From contig NZ_JBHOQV010000131.1 of assembly GCF_042408735.1 (NCBI RefSeq), positions 8,562 through 72,561 on the forward strand: 64,000 nt of DNA, given 5' to 3'. The notes below the pieces were generated by a model that ran no database searches, was not told the origin of the DNA, and saw only the letters and a program-made list of their open reading frames with translations. This DNA comes from Thermogemmatispora sp042408735 (GTDB taxonomy: Bacteria > Chloroflexota > Ktedonobacteria > Ktedonobacterales > Ktedonobacteraceae). A program made the translations under genes and the position numbers. Below are positions 9,365 through 17,819 of this stretch, piece by piece (the first letter of the stretch is position 1; each line of letters opens with the position of its first letter).

Positions 9365-9823
9365 CTCCGGGCGCAGTCAGCGGCGCTAAGTAGCCTGCAT
9401 CCGACCGCCCATCTCTACCTCTGTGCCTGCCTGCCTGCCGCTCTCTTTCTTCGCCCACTCAGGTCCTCCAAGTCCTTGCTGATCAGGTGCTCGCGGGCGG
9501 AAAGACCGGGCCTTGTTATCTGCCCTGCCTCTGGTCTGGCGCTTCCGGCTTCACCTGACAGGTCAGTCGGGCGGACCACTGGTGGCTGCCCTTCCCTTCT
9601 CCCTCGTGCCTGGCCTGCTCAGTCAGAGCTGCGACGACAGAACCTACGCGGCGACCCACCGGGCGGGAGAGAGTCGTCTCCCTTCAAAGGAAGTACGAGT
9701 TTGCTTCGGGCTGATCCTCACCTGTGGTCTGGTCTACCTGGCTGAAAGCAGTCATACGAGTATTTGCAGCTCTATACCCCCAACAGCCTGCTAAAGGAAA
9801 GGAAAAGCAAGGAGGGATTCACT
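9365..9823 (+). other. Non-coding interval between archease and rtcB
   Basis: No convincing ORF, RNA gene or strong hairpin is visible in these 459 bases. The interval is long for two genes that act together. A clear Shine-Dalgarno (AAGGAGGG, about 9809-9816) for rtcB closes it. Confidence 0.6.
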
Positions 9824-11284
9824 ATGAGCGATAGCGGGGAGAAGATTCCCCTTCAGCGTATTGATGCCTATCGCTGGCGCATTCCCCGGACCTATCGTCC
9901 GGAGATGCGTGTCCCGGGGATCGTCTACGCCGATGAGGTTCTCATCGAACAGATTCGTCAAGACAACTCGTTGCAGCAGGTAGCCAACGTGGCGACCCTA
10001 CCTGGTATTGTCGGCCACTCGCTGGCCATGCCCGATATCCACTGGGGCTATGGGTTCCCAGTGGGAGGCGTCGCTGCAACCGATGTGGAAACAGGGGTGA
10101 TCTCTCCGGGCGGCATCGGCTTCGATATCAACTGCGGTGTGCGTTTGCTCGCGACGGATCTGAGCTACCAGGAGGTCAGAGGGAAGGGTGACAGGCTTGC
10201 CGACGAACTGTTCCGCAGGCTGCCCTGTGGCGTGGGCGGCAAGGGCATGCGCAGTCTCAGCGAAGGCGAGCTGCGCGAGGTCATGGTGCGGGGCGCCGCC
10301 TGGGCCGTTGAGCAGGGCTACGGCTTCCCCGAGGACCTGGAGCTGATGGAGGAAAACGGCTGTCTGGCCGGGGCTAATCCTGGGGCGGTTTCAAAGACCG
10401 CTATCCAGCGGGGTGCAGGCCAGCTTGGCAGCCTGGGCTCCGGGAACCACTTCTGCGAGATTCAGGTAGTCGACCATGTCTATGATGAGCAGGCTGCCAG
10501 CGTGCTCGGCCTCTCCCAGGGACAAGTGGTAGCCACGCTGCATTGTGGTTCCAGAGGCTTTGGGCATCAGGTGGCCGAGGACTTCATCAGGATTGCGGAG
10601 TCAAGGATTGCGAAGGAGCATATTGCGATCGTCGATAGACAGCTCGCCTACCTGCCTCTCAGCTCTGACGATGCCAGGGCCTACTGGGGTGCTATGGCCG
10701 CTGCAGCAAACTTTGCCTGGGCGAACAGGCAACTCCTGATGCATGGGGTACGCCAGGCCTTTGCCTCCGTCTTTGGCCGCAAAGCTCATGCGAAGGAAAT
10801 GCCGCTTATCTATGACGTGTGCCATAACATTGCCAAGATTGAAGAGTACCGCATTGATGGCGAGCTGCGGCGCGTCTGTGTTCATCGCAAAGGAGCAACC
10901 CGGGCTTTCCCGGCGGGTCACCCGGCGGTTCCCGAAAAGTATCGTGCTGTCGGTCAGCCGGTGTTGATCCCGGGCGACATGGGCCGCTACTCGTTCGTGC
11001 TGGTGGGCGCTCCCGGCTCGATGGAGCAGAGCTTTGGGACAACCTGCCACGGAGCTGGGCGCCTGCGCAGTCGAACAGCAGCCAAGAAGGCCATCGGCAG
11101 CAAGGAACTGCTGGCCCAGCTGGAGGCCAGGGGCGTCACGGTGCGCGTCCACAGCAAAGGACTGCTGGCCGAAGAGGCCCCGCTCGCCTATAAAGACGCC
11201 GAGCAGGTGGTGCGCGTCGTCCACAATGCCGGCCTGGCCCGACTTGTTGTCCGGCTGCGCCCTATAATCGTCGTCAAGGGATAG
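9824..11284 (+). CDS. rtcB: RNA-splicing ligase RtcB (3'-phosphate RNA ligase)
   Basis: RtcB joins RNA ends bearing a 2',3'-cyclic or 3'-phosphate to a 5'-OH, using GTP and Mn(II), for tRNA splicing or RNA repair. The 486-aa protein has the metal cysteine in FDINCGVRLL (Cys104), the His motifs GSGNHFCE, LHCGSRGFGHQV and YDVCHNIAK, and the guanylylated histidine in TCHGAGR (His409). The N-terminal MPDIHWGYGFPVGGVAA is also typical. Start ATG 9824 follows AAGGAGGG by 8 bases; the frame is open back to 9764 without a ribosome site. Together with archease upstream it forms a complete RtcB ligation pair. Confidence 0.97.
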   Translation: MSDSGEKIPLQRIDAYRWRIPRTYRPEMRVPGIVYADEVLIEQIRQDNSLQQVANVATLPGIVGHSLAMPDIHWGYGFPVGGVAATDVETGVISPGGIGFDINCGVRLLATDLSYQEVRGKGDRLADELFRRLPCGVGGKGMRSLSEGELREVMVRGAAWAVEQGYGFPEDLELMEENGCLAGANPGAVSKTAIQRGAGQLGSLGSGNHFCEIQVVDHVYDEQAASVLGLSQGQVVATLHCGSRGFGHQVAEDFIRIAESRIAKEHIAIVDRQLAYLPLSSDDARAYWGAMAAAANFAWANRQLLMHGVRQAFASVFGRKAHAKEMPLIYDVCHNIAKIEEYRIDGELRRVCVHRKGATRAFPAGHPAVPEKYRAVGQPVLIPGDMGRYSFVLVGAPGSMEQSFGTTCHGAGRLRSRTAAKKAIGSKELLAQLEARGVTVRVHSKGLLAEEAPLAYKDAEQVVRVVHNAGLARLVVRLRPIIVVKG

Positions 11285-11317
11285 GGGGGATCAGCCTCTC
11301 TGACGCCCACCCAGCTA

Positions 11318-11377
11318 AGGGCAGCCGGAGAGAGGGGCACGTCGGATCAGCCTGGCTCTCTCTCTTCCGGCTGCCCT
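11318..11377. terminator. Bidirectional hairpin between convergent rtcB and the winged-helix gene
   Basis: AGGGCAGCCGGA (11318-11329) is perfectly complementary to TCCGGCTGCCCT (11366-11377), and GAGAG/CTCTC bases next to the arms extend the stem with a bulge. It lies between two converging genes, 33 bp after rtcB and 60 bp from the end of the opposing gene, where a shared terminator is expected. Confidence 0.65.
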
Positions 11378-11437
11378 GCCAGGGGCAGGCTCCGGCCGCG
11401 GCCTGGCTCTGGCCGTTCTCCTTCGCCTCTCCAGCGC

Positions 11438-13390
11438 TCACGCGCGTTGCTGAAGCCTGCCGGCGGCTTCGAGGACCTCTAGCCCTGCCTCATTGAGGGT
11501 TACCTCGCCGATATAGCGGGCCATGCGCGCCACATGGCGCGTTGCAGCAAATTCCTGCGGTCCGAGGCCCGTGAGGCGCTCCACCTCCTTCCACTGTTCG
11601 GGCTGAAGGCGGACCTTGCGCTCCTTGACATAGAGCGTGCCGACCTGGCGCATGGCTTCCAGAAGGCGGACGATCCGCGGTGTCACAGGATGGGCCAGCT
11701 TCGTAGCCCCAGCTACTGCTCGTGCCAGCAGCCGGCCTGCCTCCGTCCGTACAATCTGACCATCGACCAGCCGCTCGATCAGTCCGTGGGCTTCCAGCTT
11801 ATCCAGTGCCCAGGCCAACCGCTCTGCCTCCAGAGAGGCTTGATACTCCGAGGCAAATGGTCCCGGCTCTGTCTCGGGCAAGTTCACCAGCACCTCAGCT
11901 TCCAGCCGCGTCAACATTGGCTGCCGTGGGCAATGCTCTGCCAGCCACACGTAGAGCCGTCCCGCTCGCGTCACACCTCCGCCGCTTCCGACGAGGCCCT
12001 CCTCGCGCGCTCGCTCTACCCAGGAGGTCGCCAGCCCTGTCCAGCGTGTTAAGGCCATGCTCACGGCCTTGACCGCTGTCGAAGAGACAGCGTGTAGCTG
12101 CTCTTGCTGCTCTTCGACCACTCGCTGGCCGTAGGGCGTTAGTCGGTAGAGCGTTCGCTCCCCGGCGCGCTCGGTCTGGACCAGGGCCAGGGCCTCTAGA
12201 CTGGCCACCAGTTCCTCCAGATCCCATACCGAATCGAACCACTCATCGCGGCTGCGCAGCTCCTCCAAGAGTTCCAGGGCACGCCGTTTCAAAGCTGATC
12301 GCTCTTCCAGGCGCCGGCCATAGCGTGCCACGATCTCTCGGTAGCGCTCGGCCAGTTGCTCCACCAGAGTCTTGCGCAGACGCTCCAGGTCGGGAGGAGG
12401 GCCGCCATTCTCCTGGCGGATGCTGAGCTGTTGCAGGGCCAGCAGGGCTTCAACTTCGGCCTCCGTCAGGGCAAAGGTACGTACTGCCACGGGGCGCTCG
12501 CTCTGCAGGAGTGCATAGGCCCGCAGAGCCGCCTCGCCGGCGGGCGTAAGCTGGCCGTCCGATCCTATGAAGCCGGATTCCTGAAGCTGCTCGCTTTGAT
12601 CAGGAGTGAGCGCCTCGCCGCCGCGGTCAACCAGCAGCGCCAGCAGCTTGAGGGTCGGCTCATCCAGAACAATGGCTCTGGGTGCATATCCTCCTTTACG
12701 CAGGGCCTCATAGACAGCCTCGCCCAGCGCTGTCAGGGCATAAAAGCGTCCATCAGGCAGCGACCAGGTAATCAGCTCCATGGCCTCAAGCAGGTCGATG
12801 AAATCTCCCTCCAGTCCCGGAGCTGGGCGCCCGCTGTAGCCGGGTATCATGCGCTGGATGACGTTAGCCAGCTCCCCGTCGATCTCCAGGCGAGGCCGGT
12901 GGCGCCGCGCGAAATCCAACCAGGCCCGTCCGTGGCGATTCAGACGGAGCGTCATGCTTTTATGGAGCGGATCGCTTGCCTCCTCGGTCAGACCACGCGT
13001 CCGCAGCAGTTCCTCGCTTGCCGGACCGACTCGGCCACCGGCCTGCTCGGCAGCCTGGAGAGCCGCCAGAATATCTGAACCCAGAAAGCGCCAGCCCCGC
13101 TCACTGAAAGCATGCTCACCTGTCAGAAGGTGCTGTCCGCGTTCCTCCACTGTGAGCGCGCCCGCCTGCCAGTCGCGACGCATCTCCTCCAGCAGCTGGA
13201 GGGCCTCACGCCCCGCATACGTCAGGCGATAAGAACGTGGCGGCTCCAGCACTGCCAGTCCCTGCAGCTCCAGGGCACGGTAGATCAACGCCCGGCGATC
13301 ATCCTCTGCCAGCTCGTAGGCTTCCCTCCCCGCCTCCTCGCTGCTCGCCAACTCTCGCAAGGCCGCCACATGGCTCCCAGTCAAGAGCAT
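11438..13390 (-). CDS. Repetitive winged-helix-like protein (possible DUF505 family)
   Basis: This protein of about 650 aa has no recognised enzymatic motif. It carries about eight copies of a wing-like signature ending a small helical unit: YRLTYAGREALQLL, LRLNRHGRAWLDF, YALTALGEAVYEAL, GQLTPAGEAALRAY, YRLTPYGQRVVEE, GGVTRAGRLYVWLA, VRTEAGRLLARA and VTLNEAGLEVLEA. This is the beta-wing plus following helix of winged-helix domains, so the protein looks like a tandem array of them, perhaps for nucleic-acid or protein binding. The DUF505 assignment is from memory and uncertain. Start ATG 13390 has AAGGAGG nine bases upstream; a TTG at 13399 has no room for a ribosome site. It is monocistronic, convergent with rtcB and divergent from ftsH. 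Confidence 0.7.
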   Translation of the reverse strand: MLLTGSHVAALRELASSEEAGREAYELAEDDRRALIYRALELQGLAVLEPPRSYRLTYAGREALQLLEEMRRDWQAGALTVEERGQHLLTGEHAFSERGWRFLGSDILAALQAAEQAGGRVGPASEELLRTRGLTEEASDPLHKSMTLRLNRHGRAWLDFARRHRPRLEIDGELANVIQRMIPGYSGRPAPGLEGDFIDLLEAMELITWSLPDGRFYALTALGEAVYEALRKGGYAPRAIVLDEPTLKLLALLVDRGGEALTPDQSEQLQESGFIGSDGQLTPAGEAALRAYALLQSERPVAVRTFALTEAEVEALLALQQLSIRQENGGPPPDLERLRKTLVEQLAERYREIVARYGRRLEERSALKRRALELLEELRSRDEWFDSVWDLEELVASLEALALVQTERAGERTLYRLTPYGQRVVEEQQEQLHAVSSTAVKAVSMALTRWTGLATSWVERAREEGLVGSGGGVTRAGRLYVWLAEHCPRQPMLTRLEAEVLVNLPETEPGPFASEYQASLEAERLAWALDKLEAHGLIERLVDGQIVRTEAGRLLARAVAGATKLAHPVTPRIVRLLEAMRQVGTLYVKERKVRLQPEQWKEVERLTGLGPQEFAATRHVARMARYIGEVTLNEAGLEVLEAAGRLQQRA

Positions 13391-14056
13391 AAGAATCAAC
13401 CTCCTTTCCGGCAGCCGTCTTTCTCTACCACATTAAGCACACGAGCTATCGATCGTCTCCATTGTCTCCATCGTCTCGCTGGCCACCGGCCAGCGACTAC
13501 TGCCTCTTCCCATCCATCGTCCCTGGCTTCGCCCGAGCCTACGGCACGAGCCTACGCCGCGTCGGTCTCCCGGCGGGCAGACTGGCGCGCACGAGACGGG
13601 CTTTTCCAGTCTACGGCCTCCGCTTGTCTCAGTCAAGGTCATCATGGCTTTTTGAACCACAAAACATCTTATTATGAAGCATCCGGACCAAGAGCGTGCT
13701 TCTTTGCCACCCTTCTTCGCCTGATGAGTTAATTAAGACACTTGACAATGAGCGCCAGATTGTCTATAGATTCCCATGAGAGAGACAAGAACCGTCACCC
13801 AACTGCTCAACATCCAGGATTTCAGTTCTGAGCGCCTCAAACCAGGGGCACTCAGCCTCTTCGCCTGCTACGAGCGCCGCTCGCCGGCCTCCGCTCTTCA
13901 TTCGTCCGTCCGTGTCTTCGATGTCAGTTTCTGCCTGAAAGCGGCAAGAGTGAGGGGAACTTTTTGTTTGCGTGTCAGGCAGGCTGGTTGCCTGAGCTGT
14001 GTTCCCAGCCAGGGAAGCAGACGGAGGAAAACCGTAGCCTGCCGGAGGAGGCCACG
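13391..14056. other. Divergent intergenic region between the winged-helix gene and ftsH
   Basis: No gene is supported in these 666 bases. It contains a perfect 9-bp hairpin (TCGCTGGCC/GGCCAGCGA with loop ACC, 13476-13496), a short repeat of GTCTCCAT-like units around 13455-13475, and the ftsH promoter candidate listed separately. A 152-aa ORF at 13776 lacks a ribosome site and has no recognisable composition or motif. Confidence 0.55.
13742..13770 (+). promoter_or_regulatory. Strong candidate sigma-70 promoter for ftsH
   Basis: TTGACA (13742-13747), a 17-base spacer and TATAGA (13765-13770) form a near-consensus promoter. Transcription would begin near 13777 and leave a 5' leader of about 280 bases before the ftsH ATG. 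Confidence 0.65.
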
Positions 14057-16147
14057 ATGCTCGAACAAAGACAAAAGGCTGCCGCCAGCCGGCAGCCAGC
14101 ACCCCAGCGTCCCGCCGGCAATCGCCCGCCCAGTCAGGGAGGAGCCAGCTCTGGAGAAGAGCAGCGGCCGGGACCGTCTTCGCAGCAGAATCAACCACAG
14201 CCCCGCCTGGGCTTCTGGCTGCGGCTCCTGCTGATCATGGTGCTCATCAACCTGGTCTTCTATGGTCCATTTTTCTTCAACCTGACAGGCTGGGGGCAGA
14301 CCACCACCCTTGACCTGCCTTATAGCACCTTTGTGCAGCAGGTTGAGCGGGGCAACGTAGCCAGTGTGACCATCAAGAGCGACAATAGCGTTACCGGGAC
14401 CCTCAAGTCGCCTATTGAGCAGCGGCAGCCAGGAGGTCAAACGGTCTCTGCTACCCACTTTTCGACCTATGTTCCAGCTCCCGGCGACCCGAACCTGCTG
14501 CCCCTGCTGGAGCAGAAGGGGGTCGAGGTACGGGCAGAACCCGTACAGCCGTCCTGGTGGCAAACAGCGCTTTCCTGGTTTATCAATCTGCTCCCGGTAC
14601 TCCTGCTGCTCTACTTTGCGTTCATGAGCTGGCGGGGCATGCGTCAGCTTCAGGATATCCAGGGTGGGGGACTGTTTGGATTTGGACGCAGTCGGGCCAA
14701 GCTCTATACCGAAGAGCGGCCGACCACCACCTTCGCCGATGTGGCCGGTGTGGAAGAGGCCAAGGCCGAGCTGCGTGAGGTCATTGACTTTCTGCGCGAC
14801 CCCCAGCGCTTCTTGCAGATCGGGGCCCATATCCCCAAAGGGGTCCTGCTCGTTGGTCCACCGGGCACGGGCAAAACCCTGCTAGCGCGCGCTGTGGCCG
14901 GCGAGGCCGGCGTTCCCTTCTTCAGCTGCAGCGCGACCGACTTTGTGGAACTCTTTGTCGGCGTCGGAGCGAGCCGCGTACGCGACCTATTCGCTCAGGC
15001 TCGTAAGCATTCCCCCTGCATCATCTTTATCGATGAAATCGACGCCATTGGACGCGCGCGCAGCGGGGCCGGTACCCTGGCGAGCAACGATGAGCGCGAG
15101 CACACGCTCGAGCAGCTCTTGGTTGAGATGGACGGTTTCGAGCCGCACGAGGCCATTGTTGTGCTGGCAGCCACCAACCGTCCAGAGGTGCTGGATCCGG
15201 CGCTCCTGCGCCCTGGCCGCTTTGACCGCCAGGTGGTGGTTGACCGCCCCGAACGGCGCGGGCGCGAGGCCATTCTGCGTATCCATACGCGCCAGGTGCC
15301 TCTGGCTCCCGATGTCAATCTGGAGGAACTGGCGCGCAGCACGCCGGGTTTCTCTGGGGCCGATCTGGCCAATCTGGTCAACGAGGCTGCTCTAGCCGCG
15401 GCTCGCAAGGGCAAGACCCAGGTTGACCGTCAGGACTTTCAGGAGGCGCTTGACAAGCTGCTGCTGGGGGGCAAGCGCGAGGCCCTGATGGATGAGCGCG
15501 AGCGGCGCACGGTGGCCTACCATGAGGCGGGCCATGCCCTGGTCGCCGCCGTCCTGCCGGATGTCGACCCACTTTACAAGGTCACCATCGTCCCGCGCGG
15601 GCGCGCCCTGGGCGTCACCCAGTTCTTGCCCGAGGACGATCGCCATAACTATCCACGTTCCTACCTGCTGCAGCGTCTGGCAGTAGCTTTGGGGGGCCGC
15701 ACCGCTGAGGAGGTGGCCCTGGGCGAGGTCACCTCGGGGGCCGAGAACGACTTGAAAGAGGCCACTCGCCTCGCCCGCCGCATGGTTACAGAATGGGGCA
15801 TGGGCGAGGGCACAGGTCTGGTGGCCTACGAACTGGAGCAGGGCGATGGCTACCTCGGCGCTCCTCTGGCAGGCGACCACCCGCGGCCCTACGCGGAGGC
15901 CACAGCCCAACGTGTTGATGCCGAGGTGGAGCGTATCATTGAGCAGGCCCACCAGCAGGCCCGGGCTGTTTTGATCGAGCACCGCGCCGCCCTTGATCGG
16001 TTGGCTGCGGCCCTGCTCCACGAGGAGGTCCTGGAACGCCAGCAGGTTCTCCAGATCATTCAAGAGGCCGCCGCTCAGGACCCCGCTGCCACTGTTGAGG
16101 TCGAGGCAGGCGGTCCACGTCCGAGTCTCCCCCCGCTCGTAGAATAG
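14057..16147 (+). CDS. ftsH: ATP-dependent zinc metalloprotease FtsH
   Basis: FtsH is a membrane-anchored AAA+ protease that removes misassembled membrane proteins and regulatory proteins. The 696-aa protein has a Pro/Gln-rich cytoplasmic tail, TM1 (LLLIMVLINLVFYGPFFF), a periplasmic loop, TM2 (WFINLLPVLLLLYFAFM), Walker A GPPGTGKT (about 267), Walker B IIFIDEIDAIG, the second region of homology ATNRPEVLDPALLRPGRFD, the zinc motif HEAGH (about 489) and a downstream Asp ligand in GAENDLKEAT. The length is normal. ATG 14057 has GGAGGAG six bases upstream and is preferred to the extended frame from 13964. Confidence 0.96.
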   Translation: MLEQRQKAAASRQPAPQRPAGNRPPSQGGASSGEEQRPGPSSQQNQPQPRLGFWLRLLLIMVLINLVFYGPFFFNLTGWGQTTTLDLPYSTFVQQVERGNVASVTIKSDNSVTGTLKSPIEQRQPGGQTVSATHFSTYVPAPGDPNLLPLLEQKGVEVRAEPVQPSWWQTALSWFINLLPVLLLLYFAFMSWRGMRQLQDIQGGGLFGFGRSRAKLYTEERPTTTFADVAGVEEAKAELREVIDFLRDPQRFLQIGAHIPKGVLLVGPPGTGKTLLARAVAGEAGVPFFSCSATDFVELFVGVGASRVRDLFAQARKHSPCIIFIDEIDAIGRARSGAGTLASNDEREHTLEQLLVEMDGFEPHEAIVVLAATNRPEVLDPALLRPGRFDRQVVVDRPERRGREAILRIHTRQVPLAPDVNLEELARSTPGFSGADLANLVNEAALAAARKGKTQVDRQDFQEALDKLLLGGKREALMDERERRTVAYHEAGHALVAAVLPDVDPLYKVTIVPRGRALGVTQFLPEDDRHNYPRSYLLQRLAVALGGRTAEEVALGEVTSGAENDLKEATRLARRMVTEWGMGEGTGLVAYELEQGDGYLGAPLAGDHPRPYAEATAQRVDAEVERIIEQAHQQARAVLIEHRAALDRLAAALLHEEVLERQQVLQIIQEAAAQDPAATVEVEAGGPRPSLPPLVE

Positions 16148-16250
16148 GGGGACCAGGAGGGGGGAGCCCCATCCAGAGCAGCGGCTGTCCTCCGACAGGC
16201 TCCCCCTGGCGTTCGCTGATCGTTGTTGGTGAAAGGGAGGTGCATGATCG

Positions 16251-16943
16251 ATGCGGAAGCACGTGAACGCTATTCTGGCAACGGCTGAACCATCGGGTCA
16301 ACTGGAAGCATTAGAGCGCTTGATGCGTCAGGCCCAGGAGCTGGACGTTCAGGCGGTGGCTGTGCTGGGCAACCTGGCGGCGCGGAGCCTTAGCCCGCGC
16401 GACTACGGACGCTTCTTCTCGCTGCTTGCCCAAACCCGCCTGCCTACTTTCTACGTGCCAGGCCCAGACGATGGGCCGCTGGCCCTCTACCTGCAGGAGG
16501 CGGCCCAGATCGAGGTGATCTATCCCTACCTGCATGGGATTCATGGTACCTTCGCCCTGGCCCCTGGCTACCTCGTCTTCACTGGCATGGGTGGCACAAT
16601 CACCGATGATCCTCAGCAGGCACGCGAGGAGGAGGAGACGCTGCGCTATCCGGCCTGGGAAGTGGCCTATCGCCTGAAGTTCCTCGCCGAGCTGAAAGAC
16701 TACGAGAAGGTCTTTCTGTTCTATACACCACCCTATCACAAAGGCTTCCATGAAGCCGGCAGCCCAACCCTGGCCGAACTCATCAAAAGCTATAACCCTC
16801 GTTTGGTTCTGGTCAGCGGCCCCGAGCGCAAGCGTGAATTGCTCGGCACCTCTGCCATTGTCGCCCCTGGCTCGCTCGCCAAAGGCGAATACAGCATCAT
16901 CGATTTACAGCATCAGACGGTAGAAGAAAGAAAGTTAGAATAA
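16251..16943 (+). CDS. Metallophosphoesterase-fold protein, TT1561 type, with degenerate metal ligands
   Basis: This 230-aa protein resembles the Thermus TT1561 family (calcineurin-like fold) along its whole length: ILATAEPSGQLEALERL, LGNLAARSLSPRDYGRFF, LPTFYVPGPDD, LRYPAWEVAYRLKFL, YDYEKVFLFYTPPYHKG-like sequence and a final VAPGSLAKGEYSIIDL. The canonical ligand motifs are altered: GNLAARS stands where GDxxxRG is usual, PGPDD where GNHD is usual, and SGPERKRE where GHTH is usual. So a standard dinuclear phosphoesterase site is doubtful and the function is unknown. ATG 16251 has AGGGAGG ten bases upstream. It follows ftsH by about 100 bp and may share its transcript. Confidence 0.8.
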   Translation: MRKHVNAILATAEPSGQLEALERLMRQAQELDVQAVAVLGNLAARSLSPRDYGRFFSLLAQTRLPTFYVPGPDDGPLALYLQEAAQIEVIYPYLHGIHGTFALAPGYLVFTGMGGTITDDPQQAREEEETLRYPAWEVAYRLKFLAELKDYEKVFLFYTPPYHKGFHEAGSPTLAELIKSYNPRLVLVSGPERKRELLGTSAIVAPGSLAKGEYSIIDLQHQTVEERKLE

Positions 16944-17188
16944 ACATACAATTTGAATACTGGAATAGAAAAAGAGATCGAAGCTATCACCGATCCCGTC
17001 TGCCCCGTTTGGACCCGGTTGGGCGTCTTTCCCGGGGGAGGGTGAGCAGCCATCTCGCTCGTGCTCTTGCTGTCCCTGGCCCTGCCAGGAGCGGAACAGA
17101 TGGCCGAAGGGCGACCACGACACAGAACAGAATAACAGAATAGAGGAGCAGTCGATTGATGGAAACCACCAGAAAGGAGGCCACAAGC

Positions 17189-17668
17189 ATGGCGCTAACG
17201 CGCGGCTTCGATCCTTTCGCCGAGATGCTCAGCCTGCGCGATGCCATGAATCGCCTGCTAGAGCAGAGCTTTGTGAGGCCAGGCTCCTCTCTCTTCGGGG
17301 CTGGACCGCGCATGATCCCGCTGGACGTTCTGGAAACCGAGCAGGGCTATCGCCTCGTCGCCCTGTTGCCAGGCGTCAAGCCGGAGGACATCGAGCTGCT
17401 TGCTCACGAGCACAGCCTAACCATCAAAGCCAGGTACCACGGCAGCGAGGAGGGCGAGAGCCAGCAGGGAACCTGGCTGCTGCGCGAAATCGGTAGCGGC
17501 ACGGTTGAGCGCACCCTGACCTTCGAGCGTCCCATCGAGGCCAGCAAGATCGAGGCGCGCTACGAGAACGGGCGCCTGACAATCTCGGTTCCGCTTAGCG
17601 AGGGCAGTCGCCCGCGCCGTATCAGCGTCCGAACAGCCACGCCGGTCTCCGCGGGAGCCACTCCTTAA
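17189..17668 (+). CDS. Small heat shock protein, Hsp20 / alpha-crystallin family
   Basis: This ATP-independent holdase binds unfolding proteins under heat stress. The 159-aa protein has an amphipathic N-terminal arm (FDPFAEMLSLRDAMNRLLEQSF), the alpha-crystallin domain (IPLDVLETEQGYRLVALLPGVKPEDIELL ... ERTLTFERPIEASKIEARYENGRLTISVPL) and a short tail. The central GVKPEDI and ENGRLTI segments are hallmarks of the family. The ATG at 17189 has AAGGAGG eight bases upstream and is preferred to the ATG at 17159 and TTG at 17156. No CIRCE or HAIR element was found upstream. It is the last plus-strand gene before a convergent terminator. Confidence 0.93.
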   Translation: MALTRGFDPFAEMLSLRDAMNRLLEQSFVRPGSSLFGAGPRMIPLDVLETEQGYRLVALLPGVKPEDIELLAHEHSLTIKARYHGSEEGESQQGTWLLREIGSGTVERTLTFERPIEASKIEARYENGRLTISVPLSEGSRPRRISVRTATPVSAGATP

Positions 17669-17786
17669 GTGAAGTGCCTGACTCCCTGATCCGGAGGCTC
17701 ATCCTCTAACGAGCGAGACGGGCGAAGCACCCACCCGCTAAGCGAGCGAAGGAGAAGCAGAGGAGAGCAAAGAACCGGGAGCGACA

Positions 17787-17819
17787 GACCGTGAGGCGGC
17801 AACCGCCTGCTCAACGGTC
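17787..17819. terminator. Nested hairpin between convergent hsp20 and the glycosyltransferase
   Basis: An outer stem GACCGT (17787-17792) / ACGGTC (17814-17819) encloses an inner stem AGGCGG-CAA-CCGCCT (17794-17808). The right part covers the stop codon of the minus-strand gene. It is placed to terminate transcripts from both sides. Confidence 0.55.

Noticed and set aside
13776..14234. 152-codon ORF just after the ftsH promoter
   Set aside because: No Shine-Dalgarno, Arg/Ser/Pro-rich, and it runs into ftsH in another frame; the promoter is better explained by ftsH.
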